Notes: a model not told the origin generated them from the letters alone. Numbered from the stretch's first letter, positions 8,888-17,759 are shown. The stretch is 64,000 nucleotides of DNA from Sphingobacterium cavernae (GCF_008520265.1 NZ_VIQM01000065.1:1-64000); one strand, 5' to 3'. Program-made: numbers and translations.

Positions 8888-8986
8888 TGTAGTCGTGTAG
8901 TTAGCTGTAGTCAGATAAAGAAATCATCTGACTACAGCATAAATATTTGATTATTTAACCATTAACCCATTTGTAGTTATGTAGTC
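8888..8986. repeat. 8-bp-period repeats and a 13-bp inverted repeat between vapE-like and primase genes
   Basis: The 8-mers TGTAGTCG and TGTAGTTA occur at 8888-8903, TGTAGTCA at 8906-8913, and TGTAGTTA and TGTAGTCG at 8972-8987, running into the VapE-type gene's stop. Within them GCTGTAGTCAGAT (8904-8916) and ATCTGACTACAGC (8926-8938) form a perfect 13-bp inverted repeat with a 9-nt loop. It may be an mRNA hairpin, a replication iteron cluster or a protein-binding array. Confidence 0.6.
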
Positions 8987-10158
8987 GGCAGATTATCCAA
9001 AACATAATAAACTTTAACTGGATGTTCTTTCTTTTCACCAGCAACATCAATATATCCACGTCTCTGATGACTTTGAAAACCTAGGCGTTTCAAGGCTTTA
9101 TGAAGCTCTTTCGCATTCAGTTTAGGATATGTTTTCATCTGTAATTCATGCATGATTTCAGATGACAATAACTCTCTGTGATAACTCTCTGCTGTTCCTG
9201 GGGATAAATATTTTTGAAGTACCTCAAACTCAACGGAGCTTACTTTGAAAGAATCATTTGCTAACTCATTTTCATGAATTTCTTCTCGAGTCATTTCATA
9301 TTTAAAGTCAGACTGAAGTAAATGATAAGCATGAGACCATACTAAATCGATGTCAATATCTTTTTTGTATTCCCAATTAATATTTTCAATTCTAAAGCAT
9401 AACCATCTAACATTGGAATCATCAGTTAGGAACTCTGTTTGGTTTGTCGAACCTATAAAACTTATTCTTCTTGGCGACGTCTTAGCTTTCCGTTCATATG
9501 GGTGACGAACATTGATATAAAGCTTAGACATTATCGCTTTTAATGCATTAATTTCAAATTTTGTTAAGGATGCCAATTCATCCAGAATACAAATAAAATT
9601 AGACGATAAAGCTATCGTCGAGTCTTTATCTAGTCCGATATTTTCAATACAATAAGAGTTTAAATCTTTCGGTACTAAAAACCTACAAAGGCTTGTTTTA
9701 CCAATATTTTGTTTTTCTGATTGAAGAACTATCGTCTGCTTATTGAAATAATCTTCTCGCAATGCGCATAACACAGTTCTACACAGCCATTTTTTGAATT
9801 GTATATTAAATCGCTTTTGATCAGAAGTTATTATATAATTTGAGAATTTCTCAATATAATCTCCATGAACTTCTTGACTGTACTTTCCTTTAATAGACTT
9901 GAAGTATTCTTGTAATGGATCATAATCTTTAACATAATTAGAACCTAAGAATACTAAAATGTCTGAAATAGAAGCACGTAAGCCGACATCTATTCGTAAT
10001 GTCAAATAAAGATTATTTTCATTTACCTCTCTAAAAGTTTGGTTACTCTTTAGTTTGTATTCAATTGAATTGGTTAGCGCATTACGCCTGAAATCATATT
10101 GTTCAACAAGGTATTCAACGACTTTTTGAATACTTGATGCATCATCTCGTTTTGTCAT
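8977..10158 (-). CDS. VapE-type P-loop ATPase (VirE domain protein)
   Basis: 393 residues. The Walker A-like motif SEKQNIGKTS (147-156) has Ser at the usual first Gly; Walker B is FICILDELASL near 190. A sensor-like STNQTEFLTDDSNVRWLCFRI segment and a C-terminal winged-helix-like region follow. These match the virulence-associated E family, superfamily-3-like helicases paired with toprim primases in phages and integrative elements. It sits upstream of the primase gene, so the pair is likely the element's replication module. An unusual set of alternative hairpins lies just upstream of its start. Confidence 0.8.
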   Translation of the reverse strand: MTKRDDASSIQKVVEYLVEQYDFRRNALTNSIEYKLKSNQTFREVNENNLYLTLRIDVGLRASISDILVFLGSNYVKDYDPLQEYFKSIKGKYSQEVHGDYIEKFSNYIITSDQKRFNIQFKKWLCRTVLCALREDYFNKQTIVLQSEKQNIGKTSLCRFLVPKDLNSYCIENIGLDKDSTIALSSNFICILDELASLTKFEINALKAIMSKLYINVRHPYERKAKTSPRRISFIGSTNQTEFLTDDSNVRWLCFRIENINWEYKKDIDIDLVWSHAYHLLQSDFKYEMTREEIHENELANDSFKVSSVEFEVLQKYLSPGTAESYHRELLSSEIMHELQMKTYPKLNAKELHKALKRLGFQSHQRRGYIDVAGEKKEHPVKVYYVLDNLPTT

Positions 10159-10164
10159 TTTTAA

Positions 10165-10240
10165 ATTCTTAATGTGAATGGAAATATTTCATTAAGAATT
10201 CCTTAACTTTGCTCTATCAGGAAAAAGAAGAAATTCTTAA
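10165..10240. promoter_or_regulatory. Mutually exclusive hairpins upstream of the VapE-type gene
   Basis: Three complementary segments are present: A ATTCTTAATG (10165-10174), B CATTAAGAAT extended to TTAAGAATT (10190-10200), and C AATTCTTAA (10232-10240). B can pair perfectly with either A or C but not both, as in attenuators. A plus-strand TAACTTTG promoter-like octamer lies at 10204-10211. No gene overlaps the region. Confidence 0.4.
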
Positions 10241-10250
10241 AAGAAATTTG

Positions 10251-10274
10251 AAAGCAATCAGAAATGGTTGCTTT
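10251..10274. terminator. GAAA-tetraloop hairpin terminator
   Basis: AAAGCAATCA (10251-10260) pairs with TGGTTGCTTT (10265-10274) with one G-U wobble, closing a GAAA loop. On the plus strand it is followed by TAGTTTTTTC. On the minus strand it overlaps the stop codon of the excisionase-like gene and can end that transcript. It could work in both directions. Confidence 0.65.
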
Positions 10275-10621
10275 TAGTTTTTTCTTCTCATTTTTCTTTT
10301 CATCAGCATTGTTGCTGACATTTCTCGCATTTCCTCTTCTGATTTATTGCGATATTTTTTCATCCAAGCTATCAAATCACTTTCAAAAAAACGCACACCT
10401 CCATTCGGTAATTTTGAATGAGGAATAACATCTTCAGAAACTAATTGATAGAGGCGGTTCTTGCTATAACAAGTTACTTCACATGCTAATTCATATTCGC
10501 CAACTCTGTCCTGTTGAGGAATATATTTACTGAGAAGAGTCGTAAGCTTTTCCTCCATGAAACCGTCCAGTTGATCAAAAGTTAGATCAATTAATCTTGT
10601 GTCTTTTGTGATTGTACTCAT
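10274..10621 (-). CDS. Excisionase-like helix-turn-helix DNA-binding protein
   Basis: 115 residues from the ATG at 10621 (MSTITKDTRLIDL). An earlier in-frame ATG at 10657 is possible but lies next to a TAnnTTTG-like sequence (AATATTTG), so the inner start is preferred. The C-terminal half (CEVTCYSKNRLYQLVSEDVI followed by PHSKLPNGGVRFFESDLIAWM) is a winged MerR/excisionase-type HTH_17 domain. In Bacteroidota elements these small proteins control excision and operon expression. It is read toward the replication genes. Confidence 0.72.
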   Translation of the reverse strand: MSTITKDTRLIDLTFDQLDGFMEEKLTTLLSKYIPQQDRVGEYELACEVTCYSKNRLYQLVSEDVIPHSKLPNGGVRFFESDLIAWMKKYRNKSEEEMREMSATMLMKRKMRRKN

Positions 10622-10720
10622 AACGTTTAAATTTTGTTGAGCACAAATATTTATCATTTTCTTAGCTTAACGCACCGAAAACGAGCTTTCGGACAATTTC
10701 GGAAGAGAGTATAATAGATA

Positions 10721-11665
10721 TTAGGATTTATTAATAGAATCTAATAAATTCTGATATGGAATGATAAATTGATTTAATCCAGCATGTGATTTTTTTGAAG
10801 GATCTTTAACTACTTGCAAATATTCATTGAAATCTCTAGGCTCAAGATAGCACAGATAGTCTTTGGAATTTTTTGCAGCTGTAGTTTCAAATTCAAAGAA
10901 TGTATCTAGATTTTTTTTATTTTGACCCCTAGTTATATCAGCTTTGATAATTCCATTATGTGTTAAAACAGCTAATAGTGAAGATAAATTTTGGGACTCT
11001 GTACCTTCTATCAAATTAAAAGAATACTTAGATGTTGGAGTTTTTATTAATAAATTATTAACAACCAATAATTTAATGAATTTATCAAAACTTTTATTAT
11101 CTATAATGTAGTTTGAAAAGTCATTCTTCTTGAATCTCGCATCATTAACTTTAATCAATTCTTTTAATGCTACTCGATTATTTAATACAGAAAGGTAATA
11201 TTTAGTTTTAACTCTTTCTCTCCTTGAAAATGGGCTATTTGGGTAACTATCACTTTCCAATAATACGTATACAATCAGCATTATTGAAAAAACGAACAGC
11301 AGTATTAATTTATATTTATGATGTATAGATCCTACTAAAATCATTAACATTATTAATATGTAAAAGCAACTTACAATGCTTTTACCATGAAAGCTAAATC
11401 TATATTGTTCCAACAATTGTTCAGCTTTAACCTCTAAATTTTCATGATAACCTTTTAGATCTTGGTATAAGCTTAGATTATAGTCATTCAACTCTTCAAA
11501 ACTAGACTGAGTTATCAATGTTGGATTATAGATGAGATATATTCCCAAAGGAAATAATCCTATAGTCATATAGATTAATATTTCCGCTTGATATTTCCCT
11601 AGAAGATAAGCACAGAAAATTATTAAACTAATTAACACCCATTTTGCACTTTTTTTTAAATTCAT
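10721..11665 (-). CDS. Unknown membrane protein linked to the integrase
   Basis: 314 residues, family not recognised. Four hydrophobic segments lie in the first 130 residues, as two pairs (around WVLISLIIFCAYLLGKY with ILIYMTIGLFPLGIYLI, and FYILIMLMILVGSI with LILLFVFSIMLIVYVLL). A soluble mixed alpha/beta C-terminal half ends in a tail rich in Lys and Ser. Its start codon overlaps the integrase stop by 4 bp (11662-11665), so the two are translationally coupled. It may be element cargo or an entry/immunity function; there is no evidence for either. Confidence 0.6.
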   Translation of the reverse strand: MNLKKSAKWVLISLIIFCAYLLGKYQAEILIYMTIGLFPLGIYLIYNPTLITQSSFEELNDYNLSLYQDLKGYHENLEVKAEQLLEQYRFSFHGKSIVSCFYILIMLMILVGSIHHKYKLILLFVFSIMLIVYVLLESDSYPNSPFSRRERVKTKYYLSVLNNRVALKELIKVNDARFKKNDFSNYIIDNKSFDKFIKLLVVNNLLIKTPTSKYSFNLIEGTESQNLSSLLAVLTHNGIIKADITRGQNKKNLDTFFEFETTAAKNSKDYLCYLEPRDFNEYLQVVKDPSKKSHAGLNQFIIPYQNLLDSINKS

Positions 11666-12747
11666 AATCTTGGAAATTTTAGTATTTCTTCTTCTTTCTT
11701 CTGACTAATGATCTTTCCATAGACCATCGTCATCTCAATTTTTGAATGGGCTAATAATTCTTTCATTGTATATAAATCTATTCCATACGTTAAACCGATT
11801 GTAGCAAAAGTGTGTCTAGATGTATGAAAGGTTATTGCTCTATGGTTGTTTAAATTCGCAATTTTTGCCCATTCTTTCAAATGAATATTAATTGCATGAC
11901 TGGTACTCGGTAAACCCCAAAATATTTTATTGCTTATAGGATGCTTAGGTATTTGCTCAATGATCTTATAAACATCATCTAGAATCGGTATACTAACCAA
12001 TTTTTGAGGAGTTTTCTTAGGTCGAAATACTAATTGCCCATTAATCATATTTTCATATGATATCACTCTAACATCTGAAATACGAAGTCCAGTAAAACAT
12101 GAAAATAGATAAGCTAATCTAATCTGCTCATTGCCCCATTCCAATTTTGTTTCAGCTAATTTTCTTACTTCCTCAATGGTCAATCTATTTCTTTCAGTCA
12201 CTATTTCTTTTACAGAAGTCCAAAATTCAAAAGGACTTTCATCAATTATTCTGCGAGTAACCAACTTATTATAATATTGTCTAAATACGGACATATATGC
12301 ATGAGTAGTATTTTGCGACACAACTAACATTAAATAACTTTGGAAAGCATCAAGAAAATCCTCTTTAACCTCAGAGATCAAAAAGCTCTTTTTACCAAGA
12401 TACTTGTGTAAATGTATAATTAAGCATTCCAATTTATAATTAAACTTCTTAGTTAGACATTCTTCCAAATAATCCAATAATTCAAGACTAGGTCTATTTG
12501 GTTTTTCATAACCATGTTTCGCAAAATTGAGATCAGTTTCACGCTTATTTCTAATTGCCTGAACTAATTTCATATTCTCTGAATCCTTTTCCATTATCCG
12601 AACTCGCGAGCTTGAATAATCTTTATGGACATGGATACCTAAAAATTCATAACTTCGCTTAGATTTATTATCTGAAGTCTTGTAGTAAATATCTAGATAT
12701 GTACTGAACATACCTGATTTTAATGGTTTAAAACGTACTTTAATCAT
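11662..12747 (-). CDS. Tyrosine recombinase (integrase) of the mobile element
   Basis: 361 residues, typical of Bacteroidota phage/ICE integrases. An N-terminal arm-binding domain and a SAM-like core-binding domain (about 90-180) precede the catalytic domain. Catalytic residues are visible: R222 (TGLRISDV), a Lys near 245, H308-x-x-R311 (HTSRHTF), H334 (LLAHSKIEMT) and the nucleophile Y343 (MVYGKI). It is the outermost gene of the element, oriented inward, with hemW 183 bp beyond. It should cut at an att site in the 12748-12930 gap. Confidence 0.92.
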   Translation of the reverse strand: MIKVRFKPLKSGMFSTYLDIYYKTSDNKSKRSYEFLGIHVHKDYSSSRVRIMEKDSENMKLVQAIRNKRETDLNFAKHGYEKPNRPSLELLDYLEECLTKKFNYKLECLIIHLHKYLGKKSFLISEVKEDFLDAFQSYLMLVVSQNTTHAYMSVFRQYYNKLVTRRIIDESPFEFWTSVKEIVTERNRLTIEEVRKLAETKLEWGNEQIRLAYLFSCFTGLRISDVRVISYENMINGQLVFRPKKTPQKLVSIPILDDVYKIIEQIPKHPISNKIFWGLPSTSHAINIHLKEWAKIANLNNHRAITFHTSRHTFATIGLTYGIDLYTMKELLAHSKIEMTMVYGKIISQKKEEEILKFPRL

Positions 12748-12748
12748 G

Positions 12749-12798
12749 TGTTACTTTTGTTATTTTTCGCAATATAGAAGTAACAAGGTGAGTAACAA
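12749..12798. other. GTAACA repeats beside the integrase, candidate att/arm sites
   Basis: TGTTACTT (12749-12756) and AAGTAACA (12778-12785) form an 8-bp inverted repeat, and AGTAACAA recurs directly at 12779-12786 and 12791-12798. Repeated short sites next to an integrase start are typical arm-type binding sites. No matching direct repeat that would mark the other end of the element was found in the window. Confidence 0.4.
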
Positions 12799-12917
12799 AA
12801 CTTCGATAAATCCTCACATAAACTTATAGAAAAATATAGTTTTAATCGAATTAATCATCTGAAAATAAGGTTTTTAATTTTAAAATCTATTAATTTCTAT
12901 CATAATTTATCTATACT

Positions 12918-12925
12918 TATATTTG
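12918..12925 (+). promoter_or_regulatory. -7 promoter element of hemW
   Basis: TATATTTG matches TAnnTTTG exactly. Only CACCC separates it from the hemW ATG at 12931, so the transcript probably begins at or within a base or two of the start codon. Confidence 0.75.
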
Positions 12926-12930
12926 CACCC

Positions 12931-14067
12931 ATGATATATTTTCACATTCCATTCTGTAAGCAAGCTTGTCACTATTGTGATTTTCACTTTAGCACTTCGT
13001 TGAAGTATAAGGAGGAGATGTTGTGGGCTATGCAGCAGGAGATTGCGAAACGGGCGCATTATTTGGAAGACAAGAAAATACACAGTCTATATTTTGGAGG
13101 TGGAACGCCTTCTATTCTAGATGATGAAGATATATTACAACTCATTGGTACTGTAGAAAAGTATTTTGAGATTGCGCCGGATGCGGAAATTACCTTGGAA
13201 GCGAATCCTGATGATTTAACACGAGAAAAGGTAGATGCACTACGTCAAACACCTATCAACCGTTTTTCTATTGGTATTCAATCATTCTACGAAGAGGATT
13301 TGCGTTGGATGAATCGTGCACATAATGCACAAGAAGCGGATTCTTCGATCAAGCGCGTGCAAGATGCAGGTTTTGAAAATATTACCTGTGATTTGATTTA
13401 TGGTTATCCATTATTGACGGACGAAAAGTGGAAAGCTAATATGCAAAATCTTATTGCGCTAGATATACCGCATATTTCGTCCTATTCGATGACAGTGGAG
13501 AAAAAAACTGCATTGGCTCATTTTGTCAAAGAAGGTAAAACGCCAGGCATGAATGATGAGCAGAGTGCTGCGCAAATGCTGATGCTCATTGATACGTTGA
13601 CACAAAATGGTTTTGAGCACTATGAAATTTCCAATTTCGCAAAGGATGGTATGTACGCCAAGCACAATACAAACTATTGGAAAGGGAAACATTATCTAGG
13701 AATCGGTCCTTCTGCGCATTCTTTCAATGGACATAGTCGATCGTGGAATGTCGCTAATAATGCCAAATATATCGCCGCATTAACAGATGATACATCGTAT
13801 AATGAACTAGAGTATCTTACCAAATCAGATCAATTCAATGAATATGTTATGACCTCTATCCGTACGATGTGGGGGCTAGATTTACAAAAAGTAGAAAAAG
13901 ACTTTGGTTACGATTATAAGCAACATATTCTAAAAGAAAGCCAAACTTTCTTGGTAAATGAAGAATTGGAAATCATTGATAATAATACACTCCTCCGTGC
14001 AACGAACAAAGGAAAATTATTAGCTGACCACATTGCATCGGAACTATTCTTGGTAGATGAGGTTTAA
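12931..14067 (+). CDS. hemW: HemW-family radical SAM protein (heme chaperone-like)
   Basis: 378 residues. Radical SAM enzyme with the 4Fe-4S motif CKQACHYC (C9, C13, C16) at its N-terminus, then YFGGGTPSIL and the long HemW-type alpha/beta barrel with IGIQSFYEEDLRWMNRAHNA and a C-terminal HemW domain. Family members were annotated as oxygen-independent coproporphyrinogen oxidases, but HemW binds heme and is thought to insert it into target proteins. This is the first chromosomal gene right of the integrated element. Its stop is one base from the convergent waaA stop. The mRNA appears leaderless. Confidence 0.93.
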   Translation: MIYFHIPFCKQACHYCDFHFSTSLKYKEEMLWAMQQEIAKRAHYLEDKKIHSLYFGGGTPSILDDEDILQLIGTVEKYFEIAPDAEITLEANPDDLTREKVDALRQTPINRFSIGIQSFYEEDLRWMNRAHNAQEADSSIKRVQDAGFENITCDLIYGYPLLTDEKWKANMQNLIALDIPHISSYSMTVEKKTALAHFVKEGKTPGMNDEQSAAQMLMLIDTLTQNGFEHYEISNFAKDGMYAKHNTNYWKGKHYLGIGPSAHSFNGHSRSWNVANNAKYIAALTDDTSYNELEYLTKSDQFNEYVMTSIRTMWGLDLQKVEKDFGYDYKQHILKESQTFLVNEELEIIDNNTLLRATNKGKLLADHIASELFLVDEV

Positions 14068-14068
14068 T

Positions 14069-15313
14069 TTATCCTAACAATTTCTCAGTTTCCAAATATT
14101 TCATAATAATCTGTGTCGCTCCTGCACGCTGCTGCACATATTTCTTTGCAGAATTGCTCGCTTCTTGTAAGAAATGTTGATCTTTTAGTGAATCAAAAAC
14201 CTGTTTTAATTCTGTGCAATTAGATATCGAAAATCCTGCTATAAGTGTTACTAAATCTATAGCCTCGTGGAATTTCTCGTATTTCGGACCGAAAATAACA
14301 GGTTTACCGTATGTTGCAGCTTCCAATGTATTGTGAATACCAACACCAAATCCACCACCAATGTATGTAACATCAGCATAGTGGTACAACGATGAAAGCA
14401 TGCCGATATTATCAATAACTAAGATTTTACTTAGGTAAATCTGTTCATTAGTGTATGTAGAGAATTTTGAAAATAATAACACATCACCGAATAGCTTAAC
14501 TATTTCATCGATATGCGACTGATGTATTTCATGTGGAGCAAGAATAAATTTCCATTCAGGATTGTCTAGTGAGAGTTGTTTCAATAGCTCCTCGTCCGGT
14601 TTCCATGTACTACCAGCGACAACTGTTTTATGGTTAGCACAAAACTCTTCTATTTCTGGAATAGACTTATGTTGAATCGGTAATTCCACCACACGGTCAA
14701 AGCGCGTGTCACCTGCTAAACCAGCTTTTGTGATATTTATCCATTTCAGCATATGAACTGAATCGGTATTCTGCGCAAAGAAATAGGATACATTTTTTAA
14801 TATGGAACGAAAAAATCCGCCATAAGGCTTAAAGAAAATTTGGTCTTCTCTGAAAATTGCCGAAATCATTAACAGACGAATATCTCGCGTTTTCAACTCT
14901 TTGAAATAGTGATACCAATATTCGTATTTGGTGAATACCACAAATTTGGGTTGAATAATATCGATGAAAGTTTTTGCATTTGCCGCAGTATCTTCTGGTA
15001 AGTAAAACACATAATCAGCCAACTTGGAGTTTTTACGAACTTCAAATCCTGAAGGAGAAAAAAAAGTTAGTATTATTTTTTCGTTAAGAAATCTACTTTT
15101 TATCTGTTCCAAAACCGCTCTTCCTTGCTCAAATTCCCCCAAGGATGCAAAGTGAAACCATATGTATTTATGACCTTTTTCAACCGTTTGATTGATGTTT
15201 TTCAAGATGTCCTTTCGACCATCAACCCACAGTTTAGCTTTTGGGTGAAATGGTGAAATAAGACGCAATAAAACGCCGTAAAGCCATATTCCAAGGTCAT
15301 ATATTAATCGCAT
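14069..15313 (-). CDS. waaA: 3-deoxy-D-manno-octulosonic acid (Kdo) transferase
   Basis: 414 residues, the normal WaaA length. An N-terminal membrane-anchor helix (IYDLGIWLYGVLLRLISPF) is followed by a GT-B fold with WFHFASLGEFEQG, LTFFSPSGFEV, VVAGSTWKPDEE, and the C-terminal YIGGGFGVGIHNTLEAATYGKP donor-site block. It transfers Kdo from CMP-Kdo to lipid A on the cytoplasmic face of the inner membrane, so the organism makes lipopolysaccharide. It is monocistronic and divergent from galE, with a promoter at 15340-15347. Confidence 0.95.
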   Translation of the reverse strand: MRLIYDLGIWLYGVLLRLISPFHPKAKLWVDGRKDILKNINQTVEKGHKYIWFHFASLGEFEQGRAVLEQIKSRFLNEKIILTFFSPSGFEVRKNSKLADYVFYLPEDTAANAKTFIDIIQPKFVVFTKYEYWYHYFKELKTRDIRLLMISAIFREDQIFFKPYGGFFRSILKNVSYFFAQNTDSVHMLKWINITKAGLAGDTRFDRVVELPIQHKSIPEIEEFCANHKTVVAGSTWKPDEELLKQLSLDNPEWKFILAPHEIHQSHIDEIVKLFGDVLLFSKFSTYTNEQIYLSKILVIDNIGMLSSLYHYADVTYIGGGFGVGIHNTLEAATYGKPVIFGPKYEKFHEAIDLVTLIAGFSISNCTELKQVFDSLKDQHFLQEASNSAKKYVQQRAGATQIIMKYLETEKLLG

Positions 15314-15339
15314 ATTTTTAAAATAATACTTATATTCGT

Positions 15340-15347
15340 CAAAGATA
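15340..15347 (-). promoter_or_regulatory. -7 promoter element of waaA
   Basis: TATCTTTG on the minus strand, exact TAnnTTTG. The predicted leader to the ATG at 15313 is about 20 nt. Confidence 0.7.
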
Positions 15348-15593
15348 AAGATATTAAACCTTTTCTAAACGTAGACACCGTGCAAAATACAGTTTGCAAG
15401 AGCATAGACAATCGAAAGGCAGCTTGCCAAAAAAATCACTCAGGTGACATACAATCTCCTATTTACTTCAAGTTTAAAAAATTAAGTTATTTTTTGTCGC
15501 TACATATGTGTCAAAACTTACTGCTTAAAACAGCAATGTTTACCAAATACGTTTCAATATTAACATTCAACAAAATAGAAATTTATAAAGATT

Positions 15594-16622
15594 ATGAGTA
15601 AAATTTTAGTAACGGGGGGAACAGGCTACATTGGTTCGCATACTGTTGTAGAATTACACAATGCGGGATATACGCCTGTTATCGTTGACAATCTATCTAA
15701 TTCTAATATTAAAATTTTAGATCAAATCGAGAAAATCATCGGTATAAAGCCAGAATTTCATCAATTTGATTTATGTGATATAGCAGCTACGACAGCTTTC
15801 ATCAACGCAAATCCAGATATTACGGGAATTATCCACTTTGCTGCCTCCAAGGCTGTAGGTGAGTCTGTACAAGATCCATTAAAATATTACCATAACAATT
15901 TCTTCTCTTTGATCAATCTGTTAAATAGCTATCGCGCGAAGCCAATCAATTTTGTATTTTCTTCAAGCTGCACGGTATATGGCGAACCAGATGTGCTTCC
16001 CGTTACGGAATCTGCACCAGTGAAGAAATCTACATCACCTTATGGCAATACAAAGCAAATTGCGGAAGAAATCCTCGAAGAAACAGCAAATGCTTACGGT
16101 AACTATAATATTGTGGCTCTACGCTACTTTAATCCAGTAGGCGCACATGCAACTTCGTTAATTGGAGAATTGCCAAATGGTGTTCCTCAAAACTTGTTAC
16201 CTTTCATTACACAGACTGCAATCGGTAAGCGTGAGAAATTAACGGTTTTTGGTAATGATTATGATACGCCAGATGGTTCATGTGTGCGTGATTATATACA
16301 CGTAGTAGATTTAGCAAAAGCACACGTAGCGGCGATTAAATTATTAGAAAAAGGCAATCCTAATGGAAAATATGATGTTTTCAATATCGGAACAGGAAAC
16401 GGTTATTCGGTATTGGAAGCTATCAAAGCTTTCGAAAAAGCTTCTGGAAAACCATTAAACTATGAATTCGGTCCACGTCGTGATGGAGATGTAATTCAAG
16501 TTTGGGGTGATGTAACCAAATCAACTAAAGAATTGGGTTGGAAAGCCGAATTAGGAATTGACGAAATGATGTCTTCCGCTTGGTCTTGGGAACAATATAT
16601 TCATGAAAATCCTTTGGATTAA
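15594..16622 (+). CDS. galE: UDP-glucose 4-epimerase
   Basis: 342 residues, extended short-chain dehydrogenase. NAD-binding TGGTGYIGSH lies at residues 8-17, the catalytic Ser region at FSSSCTVYGEP, and the catalytic Tyr-Lys at SPYGNTK. The C-terminal sugar-binding part includes CVRDYIHVVDLA and GPRRDGDV. It interconverts UDP-glucose and UDP-galactose for surface sugars. The 280 bp upstream, between it and waaA, hold no convincing gene. Transcription ends at the strong hairpin 16635-16680 shared with trhO. Confidence 0.96.
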   Translation: MSKILVTGGTGYIGSHTVVELHNAGYTPVIVDNLSNSNIKILDQIEKIIGIKPEFHQFDLCDIAATTAFINANPDITGIIHFAASKAVGESVQDPLKYYHNNFFSLINLLNSYRAKPINFVFSSSCTVYGEPDVLPVTESAPVKKSTSPYGNTKQIAEEILEETANAYGNYNIVALRYFNPVGAHATSLIGELPNGVPQNLLPFITQTAIGKREKLTVFGNDYDTPDGSCVRDYIHVVDLAKAHVAAIKLLEKGNPNGKYDVFNIGTGNGYSVLEAIKAFEKASGKPLNYEFGPRRDGDVIQVWGDVTKSTKELGWKAELGIDEMMSSAWSWEQYIHENPLD

Positions 16623-16634
16623 TGCTCCATTCTA

Positions 16635-16680
16635 GCATAAAAAATAAGCCTTGACAATAGCCAAGGCTTATTTTTTATGC
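16635..16680. terminator. Bidirectional terminator between galE and trhO
   Basis: Perfect 19-bp arms (16635-16653 and 16662-16680) around an 8-nt loop, with A6 and T6 tracts giving a U-run in both directions. The right arm overlaps the trhO stop codon. Confidence 0.9.
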
Positions 16681-17667
16681 TTCAGCTTCCACTTTATCTT
16701 TTGGAGGGAAGTTTTTATGTTTTCTTTTAGAAATCTTTTCAATGTTTACAGGTTGTGGTACTTTAACGTAATACCCTGTACCGTCGTAAACACGTTTATC
16801 AGGGACAGATTGACATTCCATCGAGCAACAACCCTCTAATTCCCAACCACAGTCGTCACATTGCGTGAAGTGCTCATTACATTTTGCATTAGCACAGTTG
16901 ATCATTTTATTCGTGGTTTTACCACAATTGCGACAAGTCGAAATGATAGTCGGATTTACCGAATTCACAGGAACTGTAACACGATTATCAAATACATAAC
17001 AATCCCCTTCAAAATCTTTACCACCAGCTTCTTTACCATATTTGATAATACCACCGTGCAATTGGTATACATCTTCAAAACCTTCTTTAAGTAATAATGC
17101 TGAAGCTTTCTCGCATTTAATGCCGCCAGTACAATACGTAAGAATTTTTTTGCCTTTCAGGTGTTCTAACTCTTTTACTTTATCAGGGAATTCTCGGAAG
17201 TTTTCAATATCTAATGTCACCGCATTTTTGAAACGACCTACAGAATGTTCGTAGTTCGAACGCACATCCAAGATTACCACATCTTCTTGGTCTTTCATTT
17301 CCATAAAATCCTTTGGCTCAAGATGTTTTCCTGTCTGTTTAGTCGGGTTAATAACTTTGGGATCACGCAAACCCGAGTGAACAATTTCTTCTTTGTATCG
17401 GCAGTGCATTTTGATGAAAGAAGGTTCTTCTACATCATCAATTTTAAACTCTGTATGGTTAAATCTTCCATCCGCATAAACTGCATCCATATAGGCTTTA
17501 CATGCCTCAGGAGTCCCAGAAACGGTACCATTAAGACCTTCATCAGCTACGATGATTCGACCTACAAGTCCAAGAGATTTACAAAATTCTAAATGATCTG
17601 CAGCAAACTGTTCTGCATTTTCGATAGGGCTGTAACAATAGTACAGCAATGTTTGATATTGTGCCAT
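16675..17667 (-). CDS. trhO: tRNA uridine(34) hydroxylase, rhodanese family
   Basis: 330 residues. An N-terminal ferredoxin-like domain (about 1-95) is followed by the KMHCRYKEEIVHSGL linker typical of TrhO/YceA. A rhodanese domain (about 125-225) carries the active-site loop YCTGGIKCEKAS, and a Cys-rich C-terminal region (CRNCGKTTNKMINCANAKC, CDDCGWELEGCC) probably binds zinc. It hydroxylates U34 of tRNAs in an oxygen-dependent way. It has its own promoter (17721-17728) and shares its terminator with galE. Confidence 0.92.
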   Translation of the reverse strand: MAQYQTLLYYCYSPIENAEQFAADHLEFCKSLGLVGRIIVADEGLNGTVSGTPEACKAYMDAVYADGRFNHTEFKIDDVEEPSFIKMHCRYKEEIVHSGLRDPKVINPTKQTGKHLEPKDFMEMKDQEDVVILDVRSNYEHSVGRFKNAVTLDIENFREFPDKVKELEHLKGKKILTYCTGGIKCEKASALLLKEGFEDVYQLHGGIIKYGKEAGGKDFEGDCYVFDNRVTVPVNSVNPTIISTCRNCGKTTNKMINCANAKCNEHFTQCDDCGWELEGCCSMECQSVPDKRVYDGTGYYVKVPQPVNIEKISKRKHKNFPPKDKVEAEA

Positions 17668-17720
17668 ATATTCATTGATACCGCTGCAAACGGCGTTTAA
17701 TGTTAGTAATTATTTCGATG

Positions 17721-17728
17721 CAAAGATA
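17721..17728 (-). promoter_or_regulatory. -7 promoter element of trhO
   Basis: TATCTTTG on the minus strand, exact TAnnTTTG, about 50 nt upstream of the trhO ATG at 17667. Confidence 0.65.
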
Positions 17729-17759
17729 GGAAAAAGAAAAATACTAAAAATGAGTGTTA

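Noticed and set aside
15380..15601. 73-codon frame upstream of galE
   Set aside because: Overlaps the galE start, no recognisable features, looks like leader DNA.
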